DNA of 30,393 nt from Acephala macrosclerotiorum. Lineage: Eukaryota > Ascomycota > Leotiomycetes > Helotiales > Mollisiaceae. The stretch's first letter is position 1; each line of letters begins with the position of its first letter. The DNA lies in contig MU119674.1 of the NCBI GenBank assembly GCA_014904845.1, positions 1 to 30,393 of the forward strand. Direction: 5' to 3'. Shown one piece after another: positions 13,201-22,557 of this stretch. Made by a program: the position numbers and the translations under genes. The notes under the pieces are model-generated. The model had not been told where the DNA came from. It worked only from the letters and a program-made list of their open reading frames with translations, and made no database searches.

Positions 13201-14654
13201 TAAATTTTTCGAAATAATTCGTAAAAATATAATATTTTTTTTTATAAAAATATATATAATTATCGATTTTTTTTTAATTTTAAAATATATATTTATAATT
13301 TCGTTTAATAAATTTCTCGTAATAAAATAATTTAATATATTTTATAAATATTATAAAAATTTTTTAATATATTAATTTTATAATAATAATTATAAAAAAT
13401 TCGAAATTTAATTTTAATAATATTATATAAATTTTTTTTTTGTATTTTTTATTATTATTATGAATTTTTATTAAATTTATAATTAATTTAATAAATATAT
13501 TTAATTGATTTAATTATTAAAAAATATTAAATAATTAATAATATTAATTTATAAATTAAAAATATATAAAATAAAATAATAAAATCGAAAATAATAAATA
13601 TTAAAATAATATAAATTAAACGTATTTTAAATTATATTTTAAATTAAAAAAATTTTTTATTTAAATTTAATTTTTTTTTTATTTATTTATAAATTTTTAA
13701 TAAAATTTATATTTATTAAAAAAAAATTTTAAAATTTTTTCAAAATATATTATTAATATAATTTTTTCTCGTATAAAATTTTATTATATAGAAAATAAAT
13801 AAATTGATTTATTTTTTATTAAAAATTTTTTATTAAAATTAAATTATATTTTAATTCGATTTTAAATATTATTTTATTATTTAAATTTAATTTGATTTGA
13901 ATTTAAAAAAATTAAAATTCGTAATATAATTAAAATATTAAAATATTATTATTATATTTTTAAATTATATAATAAATATATAAAATTATATTTATTAAAA
14001 ATAAAATTAAATAAACTTTTAATAATATTTTAATTAAATAATAAATATAATAATTCAATTAATTATTTATATAATATTTATATAATATTAAAATTTCGTT
14101 TTTATAAAAAAATTAATTTTATAATTTAATAATATTTCAAAATATTTTATAAATTTTTTTAATATATTTAAAATATTTAAAACAATTTTATTATAAATAA
14201 AATTATATAATTTAATAATATTTAAAAAATATAATATAATTTTTTATTATTAAATTTTAATTTAATTGAAAATTAAATAATAATCGAATCGACGTATTAA
14301 TTTTTATTAAATTAATTTTAATTTAAAATATTATTTATCGAGTTTATTAAATTGCGATTAATTTAAATTTAAATTAATTAAATAATAATTTATTTTTTTA
14401 AACGTTTTAAATATATTTTAAATTTTTTAAATAAATTTTAAACGTTTTAAACGTTTTAAATACTTTAAATATATTAAAATTAAAATGTTTAATAAATTTA
14501 AATCGAATTATTTTAAATTTTATATATAAAAATTTTTATATTAAAAAAAATTATTATAAAAATTTTAATTAATTTTATTGAGCGCGTATTAAAATATATT
14601 ATTATAAAATTTAAATATAAAATTTTTTAATATTTTTTATTAAAATACGTTAAT
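10230..14654. other. AT-rich gene-free block between LTR 1 and the 1.1-kb island
   Basis: The composition matches the first block, with CpG steps scattered through A/T runs and a further drop in G+C between about 13,000 and 14,600. The longest open frame, 81 codons at 12260-12505, starts at TTG and encodes a hydrophobic Ile/Asn/Phe-rich string without a recognisable domain, so I regard it as chance. An A17 run lies at 11226-11242. Near the right end, 14401-14470 is rich in the words AAACGTTTTAAA and TTTAAAT, which recur on the far side of the island. No RNA gene was recognised. Confidence 0.85.
14446..14470. repeat. 25-bp direct repeat, left of the 1.1-kb island
   Basis: These 25 bases, of the form TTTAAACGTTTTAAA followed by TACTTTAAAT, recur exactly at 16066-16090. 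The two copies lie either side of the GC-richer island, 1.62 kb apart. The left copy is preceded by another AAACGTTTTAAA word. The island does not abut either copy (about 185 bp on the left, 315 bp on the right), so they are not simple target-site duplications. Confidence 0.7.
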
Positions 14655-14949
14655 TGCTTGTTCGACTTAAAGACTAATGTCAACTTTTCTATATGCACGT
14701 GATATTAACACTTCTCACAATGAGCGATTTCACTCAAATTTAATCGAGATGCTTAAATGCAGCGATTTGATTGGTTCACTTAAGAATTCCGCGGTCTCGT
14801 GACTTCGAACTAATATGCAACCGATCCGGTGAAAAACACCAAAACTTCGATTTACGTGCGACCGCGCTGCGCCTACAATTATAATATATTAGCTAATCCA
14901 AACTATATAAGACTTAGAAATAAGTTGAAACTCAATCAAATACCGCTAT

Positions 14950-14964
14950 ATTTCAAGTTTCAAG
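14950..14964 (+). repeat. 15-bp inverted repeat, left arm
   Basis: ATTTCAAGTTTCAAG here is matched by its exact reverse complement CTTGAAACTTGAAAT at 15571-15585. The arms enclose the whole tandem array. A nearby CTAT is also shared in inverted orientation, at different spacing. They may mark the ends of a nested unit inside the island, but no target-site duplication adjoins them. Confidence 0.7.
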
Positions 14965-15101
14965 CGATTCTATTAATCCGTTGTTGCGCAAATCAATAGA
15001 ATATAGTCGCACTCAGCAAAAATGGCGACCGCAAAACTCCCAAGTGCGTTTCTGCCTTAGGCATTAAAGCACTTACTCACTTAAGTGCTGGATGTCTCTG
15101 T

Positions 15102-15113
15102 AGCTGCGCAGCT
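15102..15113. repeat. 12-bp GC palindrome in unit 1
   Basis: AGCTGCGCAGCT is its own reverse complement. It is kept unchanged in unit 2 at 15298-15309 although the surrounding bases differ. Confidence 0.85.
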
Positions 15114-15124
15114 TTTAAGGGGGG

Positions 15125-15147
15125 TTCCAGGGGGTCTCCCCCTGGAA
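15125..15147. repeat. GC hairpin in unit 1: 10-bp stem, TCT loop
   Basis: TTCCAGGGGG, loop TCT, CCCCCTGGAA form a perfect 10-bp stem. No T-run follows, so it is not terminator-like. It lies 11 bases after the AGCTGCGCAGCT palindrome. Confidence 0.9.
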
Positions 15148-15297
15148 TTATATACTAAGTAAAGTAATCAAAAGTGATTAAATTGATCGTAATAACTCAA
15201 TATAAGAAACAGAAGTCCCAAAAGGTGTCCCCCTGGTGTAATGCTCTACAGGAAGTGCGTTTCTGCCTAAGGCACCAAGGCACTTAAATGCTGGAAT

Positions 15298-15309
15298 AGC
15301 TGCGCAGCT
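15298..15309. repeat. 12-bp GC palindrome in unit 2
   Basis: AGCTGCGCAGCT, identical to the palindrome at 15102-15113 in unit 1. Confidence 0.85.
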
Positions 15310-15322
15310 CTCAAGGGGAGTC

Positions 15323-15341
15323 CCAGGGGGTCTCCCCCTGG
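15323..15341. repeat. GC hairpin in unit 2: 8-bp stem, TCT loop
   Basis: CCAGGGGG, loop TCT, CCCCCTGG pair perfectly. The next outward position is a C-A mismatch, followed by a T-A pair, where unit 1 has unbroken pairing. Retention of the stem between diverged units is notable. Confidence 0.85.
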
Positions 15342-15436
15342 AATTATATACTAAAGAAAGTGATTTAAGTTGATTGAATCGGTCGTAGTAACTCGATATA
15401 AGAGACGAGAGTCCCCCTGGTGTGAGACTCTATAGT

Positions 15437-15470
15437 AAGTGCGTTTCTGCCTTAGGCGCTAAAGAGCTTA
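15437..15470 (+). repeat. Tandem repeat unit 3, truncated
   Basis: The opening AAGTGCGTTTCTGCCTTAGG is repeated a third time, followed by GCGCTAAAGAGCTTA. Similarity is then lost: neither the AGCTGCGCAGCT palindrome nor the G-run hairpin is present. The array therefore ends in a partial unit, as expected when an array is cut by unequal crossing-over or a rearrangement. Confidence 0.8.
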
Positions 15471-15570
15471 TCAGCTTATCGGCTTCACCGCTCGGCAGAA
15501 TCTGGAACTCTACCTCAATAACTATATCAACTTCAAATCCTTATAAAACACTCAAATTAGGAGCTATTAA

Positions 15571-15585
15571 CTTGAAACTTGAAAT
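15571..15585 (-). repeat. 15-bp inverted repeat, right arm
   Basis: CTTGAAACTTGAAAT is the exact reverse complement of 14950-14964, about 606 bp apart, enclosing the tandem array. Confidence 0.7.
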
Positions 15586-15599
15586 AAGAATAGATTACT

Positions 15600-15614
15600 A
15601 AAGTCGAAGACTTT
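15600..15614. repeat. Small hairpin, 6-bp stem with GAA loop
   Basis: AAAGTC, loop GAA, GACTTT. It is the first of three successive hairpins that fill the right end of the island. Confidence 0.6.
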
Positions 15615-15623
15615 GTAGCTTTT

Positions 15624-15641
15624 CGCAGAGGCGCCCCTGCG
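15624..15641. repeat. 18-bp GC palindrome with one mismatch
   Basis: CGCAGAGGCGCCCCTGCG pairs with itself except for one A-C position. It lies between the small GAA-loop hairpin and the large terminal hairpin. Confidence 0.65.
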
Positions 15642-15672
15642 AGGCCTGCGGAGCAAAATGTGCATCGAGTAT

Positions 15673-15736
15673 CGAAAGAAAGGGCCCGTCGGCTATTGGC
15701 TCGCTTAGCGAGCCGCCGGACGGGCCCTTTTTTTCG
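15673..15736. repeat. Large two-part hairpin with T-rich 3' arm at island right end
   Basis: The outer stem AGGGCCCGTC (15681-15690) pairs with GACGGGCCCT (15719-15728). GGC (15691-15693) then pairs with GCC (15715-15717) past a bulged G, and an inner stem GGCTCGC (15698-15704) pairs with GCGAGCC (15708-15714) around a TTA loop. The outer stem extends through an A-rich 5' arm pairing with the T7 run to 15673/15736, with one G-T pair. GC stem plus T-run resembles a bacterial intrinsic terminator, but here the T-run is part of the stem and no gene precedes it. In a fungal setting a transposon-end hairpin or a structured repeat is more likely. The antisense frame at 15557-15751 reads through this palindrome and is not called a gene. 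Confidence 0.85.
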
Positions 15737-16065
15737 GAACGAGAGAAACATTTTACAATTTTAAATTTAATCGAGTTTTAATAATCGTATTTTAAATTAA
15801 AATTTTTAATATTTTTAATTTTAAAAATTTTCAATATATGTTTTATTTTATAAAATTTTTATTTATTAATTTAAAGATATTTTAAATCGTATTATTTTCA
15901 AAAATTTAAATTTAATAAAATAATTAATATATAATATATTTCATATATATTTCATATATAAAATTTAATAAAATAAAATAAAATATTTAATAATTAATTA
16001 TAATATTAAAAATATATATATATAATTGAAAATTTTAATATTTTAAATTTATATATTTTAATTAA

Positions 16066-16128
16066 TTTAAACGTTTTAAATACTTTAAATGATTTTAAAT
16101 ACTTTAAATGATTTTAAATACTTTAAAC
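16066..16128. repeat. 25-bp direct repeat, right copy, leading into a 19-bp minisatellite
   Basis: 16066-16090 repeats 14446-14470 exactly. From 16081 the unit TACTTTAAATGATTTTAAA (19 bp) occurs at 16081, 16100 and, partly, 16119, ending in TACTTTAAAC. The left copy beyond the island has only a single TACTTTAAAT, so the expansion occurred on this side only, or was lost on the left. Confidence 0.8.
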
Positions 16129-16474
16129 GTAAAATTTATTATTTTAATTTAAATTAATTTAATAATTTTTATAATAATTTTTTAATCGATTTAATTATAT
16201 TTAAAAAAAATTAAACTTATTATTATTAAATTGAAATTTGTTAATATTTTTAAATCGAAATTTTATTATTTTATAATTAAAAAACAATTATTAATTAATA
16301 TTAATATTATTAAAAATATTTATTATTAATAATAAATTAAAAATAAAAATATAAAATAATTTTAATTATATTCGTTGAATTATAATTGATTATTTAAAAA
16401 AGTATATAAAAATTAAAAAAATATTTTTTCGATTAATATAATAAATCTATATACTCTTTTTTCAAAAAATTTTA

Positions 16475-16700
16475 TAAATAACTAATTTCGAAAGTAATAT
16501 TAATTACGTGTTTTTTAGTATATAAAAAGTTTTCGTTTACTATAAATTAATTAATAATTTTTTTTATTTTTATTTTAATTGATTAATTAATTGATTTACG
16601 AATTACGAATTACTTCGAATAAATTTAATTTATTAATTAAAACGAATTGATTTACAATTGAACTTTTTTACTTTGTATTTTATTATTTTTTTATATTAAT
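16475..16700 (+). repeat. Dispersed repeat, copy A (less decayed)
   Basis: Two blocks match the copy at 27834-27993 in the same orientation. Block 1, 16475-16563, aligns without gaps over 89 bp with 7 differences; six are transitions and in each copy A has the G or C. Block 2, 16661-16700, aligns over 40 bp with 3 differences; two are transitions, again with C or G here. Between the blocks copy A has about 66 bp more, rich in AATTACGAATTAC-like words. Weaker similarity continues upstream to about 16430. The parent element is not recognised. The one-sided differences suggest that copy A received fewer C-to-T hits. Confidence 0.85.
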
Positions 16701-16853
16701 AAAACAATATCGAAAAATAAATTATTTTAATAAATTTTACTAAGAATTATTTATATACGATTTATATATTTTACTTTTTATTACTATTAAAAAAAATTGA
16801 AAATTATTAAAAATTGAAAATTAAAAATTAATTAATAAAATTTTTTATTTTGA

Positions 16854-16857
16854 TTAT
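16854..16857. repeat. Left target-site duplication of solo LTR 2 (TTAT)
   Basis: TTAT precedes TGTAAAAG and is repeated after the TCACA end at 16988-16991. In AT-rich DNA a 4-base TTAT match can occur by chance, so it is weak alone; it gains weight from the canonical ends and from having the same length as the duplication of LTR 1. Confidence 0.6.
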
Positions 16858-16987
16858 TGTAAAAGGGCAAAAGATGCTCTATTGTTTTCTAGGATTACAA
16901 GATGCCAGATCTCTTATATCCAAGACTAGATCACGTGCCAGACTAGTCTAATGCGGATCGACAACACTATCACTTAGTCCTATCACA
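16858..16987. mobile_element. Solo LTR 2 or short LTR relic (130 bp)
   Basis: This compact segment of ordinary composition (roughly 40-45% G+C by eye) has abrupt edges. It starts TGTAAAAGGGC, ends CCTATCACA and is bracketed by TTAT. The ends match those of the 254-bp LTR: TGTARAARRGCAA at the 5' end with three transitions in 13 bases, and CTAYCACA at the 3' end with one difference in 8. Both contain CACGTG (16932-16937 here) followed within two bases by CCAG. No internal region, primer-binding site or second LTR adjoins it. The short length may be natural, as in TRIM elements, or reflect an internal deletion of a longer LTR related to LTR 1. No open frame. Orientation is undecided. Confidence 0.68.
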
Positions 16988-16991
16988 TTAT
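16988..16991. repeat. Right target-site duplication of solo LTR 2 (TTAT)
   Basis: Same four bases as 16854-16857, followed directly by CpG-biased AT-rich DNA. Confidence 0.6.
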
Positions 16992-19900
16992 ATTATTCGA
17001 AATTAAATAATTTGATTATAAAATTACGAAATTGAAAAAAAAAAAAAAAAACTCGTAATAATTATTTATAGTAATTGATTTTATTTTCAATAGAAATTGA
17101 AATATAAAAAAAAAAATTATAATATTAAAAAGTGAAATTATTTTATTGTTTTATATTTTAATTTTAATTTTTTTGAAAATTGCAATTCGCGAATCGTTTA
17201 TAATCGCTTTTAAATTGAAATAATAAAATTAAAATAAATTTCAAATTTTAAAAAATAATACAAAAAAAATTAAAATAAAAAATTTCAATTAAAAAAAATC
17301 AATTAAAAAAGTATTTATTTAAAAAATATATTTTATTAAAACGAATAAACAAATAAAATTTCGAATAAAAATTAAAATAAAAAATTTTTACGAGAAAACA
17401 ATATAAATAAAAATTAATTTTTAAAATAAATTTTATTTAAAAATAATAATTCGAAAATTCGTATTTTTGAATTATTAAATCAATTTTCAATTTAAAGATT
17501 AAAATTAGTAAATTATTCGCGTTAAAATTTATTTTTTTCAATAGAAAATATTTTTATTTTAATTATATTATTAATTTTTTTTAAAAATTTTTTTACAAAT
17601 AATAAAAATAACTTTTTAAAAATATACGATTTTGAGAAATATATATTCGTATTAAAATTATAAATACTTTTTTTTAAAGTTTTTAAAGTATTTTAATTTA
17701 AAAAAAATAATATTACGATTTTCTTAAAATAATATAATAATATATATAAAAATTATAAAATTATTTTAAAAATTAAAAAAATACGATTTTTATAATATAT
17801 TAATTCGATTTATAAAAAGTAAATTCGATTTATATTAAAATACAATATTGAAAATTATTTAAAAAAAAATTTCGAGAATATAATTAAAAATATTATTGAG
17901 TAAATATAGAATTTTTATATAAAATTATTGATTAATTTATAAAAAAAAATTTAATAATAAAAACGTACGTAAATTTATTCGATCGAGTATTTAAAAATTT
18001 GATTAAATTAAATAAATAATATTAAAAACGCGAATTTATAAAAAAAAATTTAATATATATTAAAAAACGAATTTTTAAAAAAATCGATTATAAATCGATA
18101 AAAATATTTATTTACAATTATAATAAAATGTATAAAAAAACGATTATTGTATATAAATATAAAAATAAAAAAAATAATACAATAAAATTAACTATTTAAA
18201 ATACTTAAAAATTTAATAAAAATATTTGAATATTGTAATATAAAAAATGATTTTAAATATAATTAATAATTTATTATTTTTTATTTTATTCGAATTATTT
18301 ATAAAAAAAATTTAATGAAAAATATATATAATTATTAAAAAAATTTATATTGAATTTCAATTTTCGATTTTACGTATTATTTAAATTTAAAAAATTTAAT
18401 AAATATTTATATTAAAATTTTTAATTTAAATAAAAGATTTTATTAAAAAATTAAAATTTTTTTTTTTTATATTATTTAATAATTTGAAAATTACTTTAAA
18501 TATTAATATTATAAAAATATTTTAAAAATTGAATAATATTATAATTTTTATAAATTAGAATTAAAATTAATTTGTTTTTTTATAAAAATATAAACGAGAA
18601 AAGAATTTTAATTATAAATAAAAAAAATATAATAATATAAAAAAAAAAAAATATAAAGTTTTATATAATTTAATATTGATTAAATTTTTGTAAAATATAT
18701 TATCAATTATTTAAAAAAAATATAATAAAAATTAACGTTGTATATAACGATTAATAAAACAAATAATATTATTTCGAGTATTTTAAATAAACAAAAAATA
18801 AAAAAATCGATTTTTTTATTGATTATTTTTTCGTAAATTATTATTTATTTATAAATAATTTAATTAATTGTAAATATTGTTATTAGAAAAACGATTAATA
18901 GTATTATAGTTTTTGAAATCGTTTACGTTTAAAAATAATCGATATTAATATAATTAAATTATAAAATAAATAATTAAAAAAATTTTTAATTACAATTTCA
19001 ATAAACGTTTTAAAAATATATAAAAAATTTAAAAATTTATTTAATTTATTATTTAAAAAAAAAGTAAAATTAGTATTAATAAAAAGATTTTGAAAAAATC
19101 GAATTAATTATTATATATTTTTAATAGTAATAATATTAATATTTAAAATTTTAATAAAACGATTATTAATAAATTCTATAAAAAATTGTTAATAAATATA
19201 GTAACGACGAATAAATCGAGAAAAAAAATTTCGATAAAAAATAAAAATAGAAAAAAAGTATTTAAAGATCGAATCGTAATAATAAATTTTATAAAGTGTT
19301 TAAAACGAAAAACGAAAAAAAAATAAACGTAAATTAATCGAAAAATAAAATTTTGAAATAATAATTCGACGTTAGAAATAATAATTTTATTAATAAAATT
19401 TTATTGTGAAAAATTTTTAAAAGTATAATATTATTTTTAAAAATTCAAAAGAAAATAAAAATAATTATTAATATTTTGAAAATATCGAATTTTATTATAA
19501 TAATTATTAATTAATAATAAAAAAATAACGTTTATTATTTGATTTTAATAAATACTAAAATCGTTATAATAAAAAAAATATTAAAAATCGTTAATTTTAT
19601 AAAACAATTTTTTTAAAATTTTTATAAAATATTTAAAAAAACGAATTAATTTGTTTTTATTACTAAAATTTTTATAATATTTGAAATTAATTTTATAAAA
19701 ATCAATTTTTCGTTATTAATTAAAAAAGAATATATTATTATTATTTTTAAATTATATTTTAATTTATTTAAATTAATTAATTCGAGTAAAAAATATAAAA
19801 TATTAAATATTAAAACGAAATATTATATTATTTTTACGTATATAATTCGAGATTTTAATAATATTATTATAAATATTGAAAATTTTTAATTATTTATTAT

Positions 19901-22533
19901 TATTAAATAAAATTTCGAATTCGTCGAAATAATAATTATAAAAATAGAAATTAAATATAAAATCGAATATAATTTTTTTTTTTTTTTGTAAATAATATAA
20001 AATTTTTTTTTTTTGAAATAATTATTTATTATTATAATAAAAATATAAATTGAATATAGAAATAATAATTCGTAGAATAATATATTTCGAGATTTTAAAA
20101 ATTTCAATTTTATTTGTATAATTATAATTATTTTTTTTTAAAAAATTTATTTGCGTTAAATTATTAAAAATTGTTATATTTGTATATATTTTCAAATTGA
20201 AAAAACATCGAAAAAAAAATATAACGCGAGAAATTAAATATTAATATTATTAGAAAATAATATAATATTAAAATTTGTAAATAATTTTTATATTTTAATA
20301 AATTTTTTTTTATTTTTAATATTATTTTATATAAAATAAATACAATTAAAATAAATATTATTAATTTAAAAAAAAATAAAAATAAAATAATATAAAAAAT
20401 AAAATTTTAAATAAAAAAATTTTCAACGAAAAAACGAAAAAATATTTTTTTGTAATAATATTATTATTTTTAAATATAAATATTAAAAAAATATATTTAA
20501 AAAACAATATAAAATATTAATTATTTTATGTTATTAAAAAAAAAAAAAAATCGAAAATTTTTTGAATATAAAAAAAAAAAAAAAATTCGAATAAAAAAAA
20601 TAATTTTATTATTAAATAATTTTAATTTAAATTTATTTAATATAAATATTAATATAATATATAAATTTAAATTTAAAAAAATACAATTTATTGATTTAAT
20701 TAATAAAATTAAAATTTTTTTTAAAGAATAAAAAAATTAATTCGAACGATTTAAAATGTAAAAAATATTTTAAAAATATATTTAAAAATATATAAAATAT
20801 TTATTACTACAAATCGTTTCAATATTAAAAAAATTACGATTTATTTTTAAATAATTAATATTTTTATTTATTGAAAATTGATTATAAAAATTTGAAAAAA
20901 AAAATATTTAATAAAATAATATTTAATTAAAAAGTTTTTTTTAAAATTTATAAAAATATTAATTCGTTTATTCGTATTAAAATAATTTAATATATAATAT
21001 AATAAAAAAAAAAATTTATTGTTTTAAAAAAAATTTTTTAATTATAATAAAAATATTTTAAAAACAATTTAATCGCAAAATATTTAAAAAAAAAATAATA
21101 ATTTTTATTGAAATTTATAATTTTTAATCGCGAAAAAAATTATTAAAATTTATCGATTAATTAATATAGTTTTTTTCGTAAATAAATTTTTACGCTTTTT
21201 TAATAAATTTCTTTTTTAAATACAATTAATTTACATTAAACATTTAAAATAAAAATATAACAATTTTTATAATTTTATTAAATTTTCTATAAATAATAAT
21301 ATTATTTTAAAAAGTAATTAATTTTATAATTTAATTTATTCGAATTATTATAATAATTCTACAAAACGTATTTTTTAAAATTGTAATACTATTTTTAAAT
21401 AATATAAAAATCAAAAAACTTTATACAAATTATAATAACGAATTAATATTTTTAAAAATTTATTAATTCGTTTTCAAATATATTTAAAATTTAAATAAAA
21501 TATTAAATCGAATTAAAAGAATTTAAATTTATATAAAATTATAATTATAATTTTATTAAAACGAAATAATTATTATTAGTTTTATTTATAGTTTTAAAAA
21601 ACGTTTTTTTAAAAATATAAAAATTATTAAAATTTTAAAATAAATTAAATATAATAATATTTTTGAAATTAAAATTTTTATTAGAATTTGTATTTATTAC
21701 AAAATATAAATTTAATATTTTGATATTATTATTAAATTATTATATCGATTAATTAAAAAAAAAATATTTTTCGAATAAAAAAAAAATAAAAAATTATTAT
21801 AATATTTTTATAAAACAAATTTATAATAATTTTAATATTTTATAAAATTTATTATAATTTTATTAATAGATAAAAAATGATTATTTTAAATGTTAATATT
21901 AATTAGTAAAAATATAAAAAAATATTCAATTAATATAACGACAAAAAACGAAAACAAATAATTCGATACGAATTAAAATTTTAAAATATTATTAAACGAA
22001 ATTATAATACGATAAAAAGAAAATATCGAAAATTTTTGAAAAATTTTTGCAAATTACAATTTTAATTATATAGTATTTATTTTATTTTTAAAACAAATAT
22101 TAATACGTTTATTATTTAATTAAATCGAATAATAATAAATTTTTTTAATATTTTAATTATTTATTAATTCGTTTAAATACAATTATTCAATTTCGAAATT
22201 AAATATATTAAAAAAAGTATTTATATTAATATAAACGAATTATTTAAAAAACTACGAATAAAAAACGATAATTTAAAAAAAAAAACAAATATCAATAAAT
22301 TTATTGTAATCGAATTTGATTATATTAAAATAATTTTAATTTTAATTAAAAAATATGAAATTAATCGAAAAATTGAAAATAAATATATAAAATAAAAATA
22401 TTTATTTGAATTATTAAATCAAATTTAAAAGAATTTTTTTAAATTTAATATTTTTAATTTTTAATTTTCAATATTAATTATATTTTTTGTATATATTGTA
22501 TTAATCGTTTTTTTTGAGATCAATAAATTACTA

Positions 22534-22557
22534 AATAATAATAATAATAATAATAAT
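22534..22557. repeat. (AAT)8 microsatellite
   Basis: Eight uninterrupted AAT units, a slippage-type simple repeat in AT-rich DNA. Confidence 0.9.

Larger units (their letters stand above)
15042..15252 (+). repeat. Tandem repeat unit 1 (211 bp)
   Basis: The unit opens with AAGTGCGTTTCTGCCTTAGG. It then carries a GCACTT word (15069-15074), a 12-bp palindrome AGCTGCGCAGCT (15102-15113), a GC hairpin (15125-15147), ATTATATACTAA, a segment ending in CTCAATATAAGA, and a final GTCCCCCTGGTGT word before CTCTACAGG. The same elements recur in the same order in unit 2, which supports a true tandem duplication. No protein reading frame is conserved between units. Confidence 0.9.
15253..15436 (+). repeat. 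Tandem repeat unit 2 (184 bp)
   Basis: This second copy begins with the same AAGTGCGTTTCTGCC word and preserves the order of unit 1: GGCACTT, AGCTGCGCAGCT (15298-15309), the CCAGGGGG-TCT-CCCCCTGG stem, ATTATATACTAAA, CTCGATATAAGA and GTCCCCCTGGTGT. It is 27 bp shorter than unit 1 because of small deletions. Between the anchors the copies have diverged substantially with both transitions and indels, so this is ordinary drift, unlike the C-to-T decay of the flanking DNA. Confidence 0.9.
14655..15750. other. Unclassified 1.1-kb island of ordinary composition
   Basis: A block with many CpA, TpG, CC and GG steps stands in DNA that almost lacks them. The right edge is sharp, just after the hairpin; the left edge is softer (the first ~150 bp are less GC-rich). 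In order it contains a unique segment (14655-14949), one arm of a 15-bp inverted repeat, a tandem array of GC-palindrome units (15042 to about 15470), a second unique segment, the other inverted-repeat arm, and GC hairpins up to 15736. Neither strand has a convincing coding region. I looked for TG...CA ends, terminal inverted repeats, CTRR Helitron ends, tRNA-type A and B boxes and a poly-A tail and found none that hold up. It could be a non-autonomous transposon, a fragment of a larger element spared from RIP, or a structured non-coding repeat. Confidence 0.7.
15751..16853. other. AT-rich gene-free block between the island and LTR 2
   Basis: The CpG-biased AT-rich composition returns right after the hairpin. 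The block holds the second 25-bp direct repeat, a 19-bp minisatellite and the better-preserved copy of a dispersed repeat (16475-16700). G+C seems slightly higher than in other AT blocks near the dispersed repeat. No open frame or RNA gene was seen. Confidence 0.8.

Noticed and set aside
14800..14880. Possible tRNA or SINE B-box (TTCGAA words) in the left part of the island
   Set aside because: TTCGAA at 14804-14809 lies in a partial B-box context on the minus strand, but no A-box at suitable spacing and no cloverleaf could be built.
14655..15750. The 1.1-kb island as an LTR or terminal-inverted-repeat element
   Set aside because: Candidate TG...CA ends (TGCTTG or TGTTCG on the left, GAAACA on the right) give flanks TAAT or TGCT against TTTT, so no target-site duplication, and the ends are not inverted repeats beyond four bases.
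15557..15751. Minus-strand 64-codon frame with an Arg/Lys/Ala-rich peptide
   Set aside because: It runs through the large hairpin and the GC palindromes, and its Arg-rich half is a by-product of those structures. No domain, no conserved neighbour, and it stops at the island edge.
15673..15752. Bacterial intrinsic terminator or Helitron 3' end
   Set aside because: The T-run pairs within the stem, no gene lies upstream on either strand, and there is no CTRR end or A/T-flanked insertion point 10-12 bases beyond the stem.
19886..20731. Frames at 19886-20107 (minus) and 20528-20731 (plus)
   Set aside because: Both are dominated by Lys, Ile, Asn and Phe from A-runs and T-runs. No start context or domain supports them.
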